Position numbers and translations under genes: made by a program. Below are positions 61,269 to 64,000 of a stretch of DNA of 64,000 bases, one piece after another (position 1 is the stretch's first letter; every line of letters starts with the position of its first letter). The notes under the pieces are model-generated. The model was not told where the DNA came from. It did not search any database and saw only the letters and a list, made by a program, of their open reading frames with translations. The stretch comes from Ascidia mentula (lineage: Eukaryota > Chordata > Ascidiacea > Phlebobranchia > Ascidiidae), in NCBI GenBank assembly GCA_947561715.1, contig OX387202.1, positions 20,101,001 through 20,165,000 on the forward strand. Reading direction: 5' to 3'.

Positions 61269-61948
61269 CATCCACAATACTCACATGGACATCTGTATTG
61301 CCACCATTTCGTCGGACTTTAGTGAGTTTTTCCACTTTTTGTGGTCGAGTTAAATTCTTGTTTAGCTCCAGATTTGAACTGCTACATTAATCTTATAATG
61401 TAACATTTTTTTTTTTTTATATAATTTCTGTTTAACTTTTATTGTTTGTCTCATACAGGTTTCATCACAAAAACCTGTCGTGAACATTTCTAAACATGAG
61501 AACCAGCGGTGTTTATAAACGTGATATCATGAATTGCTGAACAGCCGCAAAATGCAGGTTTTTAATTTGAACTGTTTATTATCACGTTGAGTTTATGCCG
61601 ACCTAAACTCCATACATGAAGTAAAAACTGTGTTCAAATTCGTTAAAAACAAAATTGATTGTAAAGAAAAATGCATATGCGCCATAACGAACCATATGAT
61701 TTGATACAGTTGGATACTAAGCAGTTGTTTGGGCATAATGCGCTCCACAGTGGTTCGTCTCTATTGTTTGATGCCCAGTTACGGGTACCCAACTGACTTA
61801 CGTTGGAAATATCTGTTCCTGGCTAGTTTGCGAGCTAGTCCAGGGCCACAGTCACCAACTGCACTTATGAGACCCCTACAAGACAAAACCATCCACAGTG
61901 TCCCCAGGTCTATTTCAATAAGGTTGGAATAGGAAAATTTTGGCTAAA

Positions 61949-62168
61949 AATATTTGTTTGTAAAAGAAACAGAAAACAACAACAGTTGAACTGAAAGAAA
62001 AAGTATTAAAATTGCAAACAGATGTTGAAGAAGCAAAAGTGAAGTAAATATCCTTGAACAATATAGCAGGAGAGAATGCATTTAAATATGTATGTTCGCA
62101 ATTTTAATACTTTTTCTTTCAGTTTAACTGTTGTTGTTTTCTGTTTTTTTTAAAAACAAATATTTTGA
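61949..62168. repeat. Inverted repeat with ~70-bp arms, copy B
   Basis: Counterpart of 23506-23725. The arms remain complementary despite a few substitutions. Confidence 0.8.
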
Positions 62169-62324
62169 GTAACATAAACTAAAGAAGAATGCACCGACCA
62201 AATTGCAATTGCCAAACACATGGGAGTATTGATTCAAAAAACTGATCTGGCATCTCACACAGAATACCTGTGAGAACAACAAGCAGCTCATCAAAATAAT
62301 CCCCACCGATAACTGAAAGTTTAT

Positions 62325-62579
62325 CTTAAGGAAAATCAGGAATTAAATATTTTTAACAAATCAAATCTGCATTTCCCTAACTCCAAAGAAACAACTTTCA
62401 ACCTGCAAAATGTTTTCATGACAGGAAGTTTGACAAGACAAAACCGAAAATTATTCAACACTTGCTTGCAGCACAAAAAAAGACAAGCCTTTAAGTATAT
62501 TTGGACAAACAATGGGACAATACTACTTCGTGAAAATGATGTAAGTAAGATCAGAGCCATAACTCAACTGCTGATTTGA
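62325..62579 (+). pseudogene. LINE ORF1-like FP-domain relic, copy B
   Basis: Counterpart of 23882-24136, with the same NRKLFNTCLQHKK and FKYIWTNNGT phrases. One substitution changes the TES segment (TGS). The upstream parts are again broken by stops. Confidence 0.55.
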
Positions 62580-62716
62580 AACAGCATTGAACTTCCATCT
62601 CTATAAAGCAAAGTATTGTATTTACATTTTTTTGTTATTTAATGTAAACAATGACTGTATTTTATACAAATCTACTACACAACATGTGTGTTTCTTGTTT
62701 TCCCGCCATTATTCAG

Positions 62717-64000
62717 GGTTTCGTTGTGAAACCAAACGCGATCGAATATTTCAAGAACAGCAACCGCGATGCCCAGAAGATCGGGTCGATGGGACTCAAC
62801 AGTCTCTGTGTTGTCACCTCACCGGACGAGAACGTCTTTGTAAGTCCCTGCTGTATGTAGGAGTAAAAGTGGGCTTTCGTGTGTTTACTAGAGATGAACA
62901 CTTGTTAAATCGAACCTCGCTGTGAGATCCTGTATAGTTGGACGATTCCGTCTTACCATGTAAAACATGTAACACTTAAAATCATAAAACGAATGTAATA
63001 AAGTTTAATAATATGTATGTTGCCTACACAAAAAGCACTTGTTTAAACATGATCAGTCTGGTATAATACAAGGGAAATATACATTGATTCCATTAAGCAT
63101 GTGATTTTTTGTGTAATATTACTGAACATTGACCGGCAGCTGTAGTTTCGATCCACACTTTCTATACTAGAAGTTACGCCACCTCTATTTCACTACAGAC
63201 GCAGACAGGTTTGTGGGAGATTGTGGTGTACGGGAGGAAGCACACCCTCCGACTCAGCACGGAGGTAGAGGAAGACGCGAACATCTGGAGCAGTGAGATC
63301 CAGGCTATGATAGATGGACAACCTCTGATTATCACCAAAACAAAGATCCTAATGGACAAGATCAAGGTACAGAAGTGTAGAATTGAAACTGAGCTTATTG
63401 CTTGGAGTAATCTGCTTACAGGGCAACTGCTTCGATCTAATATGTCGGTAATGTGTCTGGTGATATCTTGCCACTTAGGTATCCAGGCGAAAAGCTTCTT
63501 GCATTGAAATTACCTGCTTAAAAAACACATCAGGAAATATTATTACAATGTTGTTAACAAAACGACTCTGCCCAAAGCATTTCATTCTTTCACTTATATT
63601 TAGCATGTTGCCCATAGTGTATGAAAATATGACTAAAATTTGTGTATGTTGCAACAGCGTTCCGATGACAATGAAAAGGAGATCGACTTAATCTATAAGA
63701 GGAACCCAATCTTCAGGCAATCAAGCGAACCTTTAAGATCCCCTTTGCTATCCCTTCCATACGAACAGGTGACCCTGCAATTATTACAACTATCCGTCCC
63801 AGAATCCAATACTAACGCAAACTTATTAGTGCTGCAAGTATCCACGTGGTTGTCATAAAACCACGATGACGTCAACATCATCTTACCCGAACTATCTGTG
63901 ACGTAACATTGCTCACATTGTTGTGTTGCTTACGAACCAAGTTGATTATTCAAAAAAAAATATGAAAGTATTGGTTTCGCTACTTAGAAAAAAAAGGTAT
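62717..64000 (+). CDS. MYO10: Myosin-X tail, copy B, first three exons (partial)
   Basis: Exons 62717-62839, 63199-63366 and 63658-63768 match the first three of copy A with intact splice sites and open frames, encoding the end of the PH2 domain and the start of MyTH4. Differences from copy A in these exons are few and mostly silent. The gene continues beyond the window. As in copy A, no motor-domain exons precede it between 30000 and 62700. Confidence 0.88.

Larger units (their letters stand above)
50593..64000 (+). repeat. Segmental duplication, copy B (runs off the window)
   Basis: Same order and orientation as copy A, without the transposon at 9609-17918 and the LTR element at 18228-22193. 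It begins directly at the truncated end of the satellite. One extra ~50-bp insertion relative to copy A lies near 63823-63870. Confidence 0.95.

Noticed and set aside
1..64000. tRNA, rRNA, spliceosomal snRNA genes and CRISPR arrays
   Set aside because: Looked for box A/B patterns, conserved snRNA starts and short regularly spaced repeats. Nothing convincing was found, and a covariance search was not possible here.

Overview
This is eukaryotic, AT-rich animal DNA with short GT-AG introns and many transposons. The genes that can be identified are a U6 snRNA 3'-end nuclease (USB1), the PH-MyTH4-FERM tail of a myosin-X, and a ficolin-like collagen/fibrinogen lectin. Their compact, intron-rich architecture suggests an invertebrate chordate. 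An ascidian tunicate such as Ciona is my best guess, but this is an inference and not a demonstrated fact.

Layout. Bases 1-25506 and 50593-64000 are two near-identical copies (A and B) of one segment, in the same orientation. Each holds an unidentified minus-strand ORF, a long non-coding stretch, a 3-kb element with terminal inverted repeats, USB1, a LINE ORF1-like relic and myosin-X tail exons. Copy A has gained two large insertions that copy B lacks, so copy B supplies the empty sites. The first (9609-17918) is a DNA transposon with long inverted repeats. It encodes a PHD-finger / DDE transposase / Ulp1-like protease / ubiquitin-specific-protease-like polyprotein, now broken by frameshifts, and it carries a nested Penelope-like retroelement and a hAT-type MITE. 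The second (18228-22193) is a Ty3/gypsy element with two identical 141-bp LTRs and a 4-bp target duplication.

Between the copies lie the complete myosin-X tail of copy A (13 exons, 24274-29908), a third relic of the repeated segment interrupted by a small LTR element (31013-34400), a complete 10-exon ficolin-like gene on the minus strand (39914-34455), and a macrosatellite (41091-50592). The satellite is built from 2.58-kb long and 983-bp short units in the order L-S-S-S-L-S.

The genes do not form a pathway. USB1 appears damaged in both copies by different lesions. The myosin-X genes have no motor domain in the window. The ficolin-like gene is the one complete, well-supported gene: its ten exons join in phase to 368 codons plus stop. 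The two copies may be a real tandem duplication or two haplotypes assembled end to end, and sequence alone does not settle this. The most unusual object is the transposon at 9609-17918.
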